A stretch of DNA of 14,203 nucleotides from JAJYKN01 sp045403145 (lineage in GTDB: Bacteria; Nitrospirota; UBA9217). The notes below the pieces were generated by a model. It saw nothing but the letters and a program-made list of their open reading frames with translations, was not told where the DNA came from and did no database searches. This document shows, one piece after another, positions 13,756 through 14,203 of this stretch (position 1 is its first letter; every line of letters starts with the position of its first letter). Made by a program: the position numbers and the translations under genes. Location of the stretch: assembly GCA_045403145.1 (NCBI GenBank), contig JAXIPA010000150.1, positions 1 through 14,203 of the forward strand, read 5' to 3'.

Positions 13756-14203
13756 ATGCCGACTATTTGGATTACATATGCCTGGAACGACAACACGCAC
13801 TGTGACGTGGATTTCGTCGCGCAGGAATTAGTTCGGGTTGGCGTTCAGGTAAAACTTGGCCGCTGGAACATCCGGGCAAACGGGCGCCTTGGGGAACAGA
13901 TCGAACGTTTCATCCAGGAGGTGACAGAGTCAGATGCCTGGCTGATTTATGCCACACAGAACTGCCTTGGTAGTAAAGCGTGTAAGGAGGAATTTTCATA
14001 CGCTCTCGACCGCGCGTTCACCAGCCGAGGCGACAATTTCCCTGTCATCGCTATTTTCCCCGGCCCCGTTGACACCAGCTTAATACCTGCCGGAAATCGG
14101 GCTTGCCTGTACGTAAGTCTTACCGATCCGGAGTGGAAGGAGCGGGTCAAGGCTGCAGCCGAAGAACGAACCCCGTCCCTGGCGCGGCCTCAGCTTGAGC
14201 CGT
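13756..14203 (+). CDS. TIR-domain protein, 3' end missing
   Basis: From the ATG at 13756 the frame is open for 149 codons to the right edge with no stop, so the protein continues beyond the window. It begins at once with a TIR domain: MPTIWITYAWNDN (first strand and loop), LGRWNIRANGRLGEQIERFI (about 34-53), SDAWLIYATQNCLGSKAC (59-76) then KEEFSYALDRA, and NFPVIAIFP (94-102). In catalytic bacterial TIRs a Glu in the SxxCxxE region cleaves NAD+; Glu79 (or Glu78) sits there. No signal peptide is present, so it is cytoplasmic. Bacterial TIRs often act in anti-phage defence, usually joined to a sensor domain or a partner gene, which here would lie to the right. There is no strong ribosome site upstream. 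It is probably unrelated to the envelope gene set, from which the 177-bp gap separates it. Confidence 0.82.
   Translation, partial: MPTIWITYAWNDNTHCDVDFVAQELVRVGVQVKLGRWNIRANGRLGEQIERFIQEVTESDAWLIYATQNCLGSKACKEEFSYALDRAFTSRGDNFPVIAIFPGPVDTSLIPAGNRACLYVSLTDPEWKERVKAAAEERTPSLARPQLEP

Overview
This window comes from a GC-rich Gram-negative bacterium. The evidence is a large outer-membrane beta-barrel ending in Phe, several lipoproteins with lipoboxes, a Pal-type peptidoglycan-binding lipoprotein and an ExbB/ExbD proton channel. The interspersed palindromic repeats and the gene content remind me of deltaproteobacteria (Desulfobacterota and relatives), but that is recollection and the phylum is not proven. 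There are no rRNA, tRNA, CRISPR or transposase genes.

Layout: nearly the whole window (2-13578) is one co-directional, tightly packed gene set on the + strand. In order it holds a giant outer-membrane protein (5' end missing), a small secreted coiled-coil/beta protein, a secreted TPR protein, a 1072-aa TPR lipoprotein, a 256-aa TPR lipoprotein, a 96-aa secreted protein, an ExbB/TolQ channel, two different ExbD/TolR proteins, a TonB-like protein with an AgmX/PglI-type C-terminal domain and a large cytoplasmic coiled coil, and a Pal-like OmpA-domain lipoprotein. After a hairpin that may end transcription, a TIR-domain protein begins at 13756 and runs off the right edge.

How the genes fit together (inference): ExbB plus two ExbDs would form a proton-motive-force-driven stator in the inner membrane. 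The TonB-like protein would carry force across the periplasm. The TPR proteins, two of them anchored as lipoproteins, would act as periplasmic scaffolds. Pal would hold the peptidoglycan and the barrel would be the outer-membrane client. The parts list resembles the Agl-Glt gliding/focal-adhesion machine of Myxococcus and the Tol-Pal and Ton systems without being any of them. TolA, TolB and plug-domain TonB receptors are absent. It is the best candidate here for an under-described molecular machine.

A second theme is invasion by palindromic repeats. Three unrelated-looking elements lie at gene starts: one within the signal-peptide region of the 1072-aa lipoprotein, one within that of the 256-aa lipoprotein, and one in the gap before the 96-aa protein. 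The two coding ones leave the reading frame open and lengthen the signal-peptide n-region.
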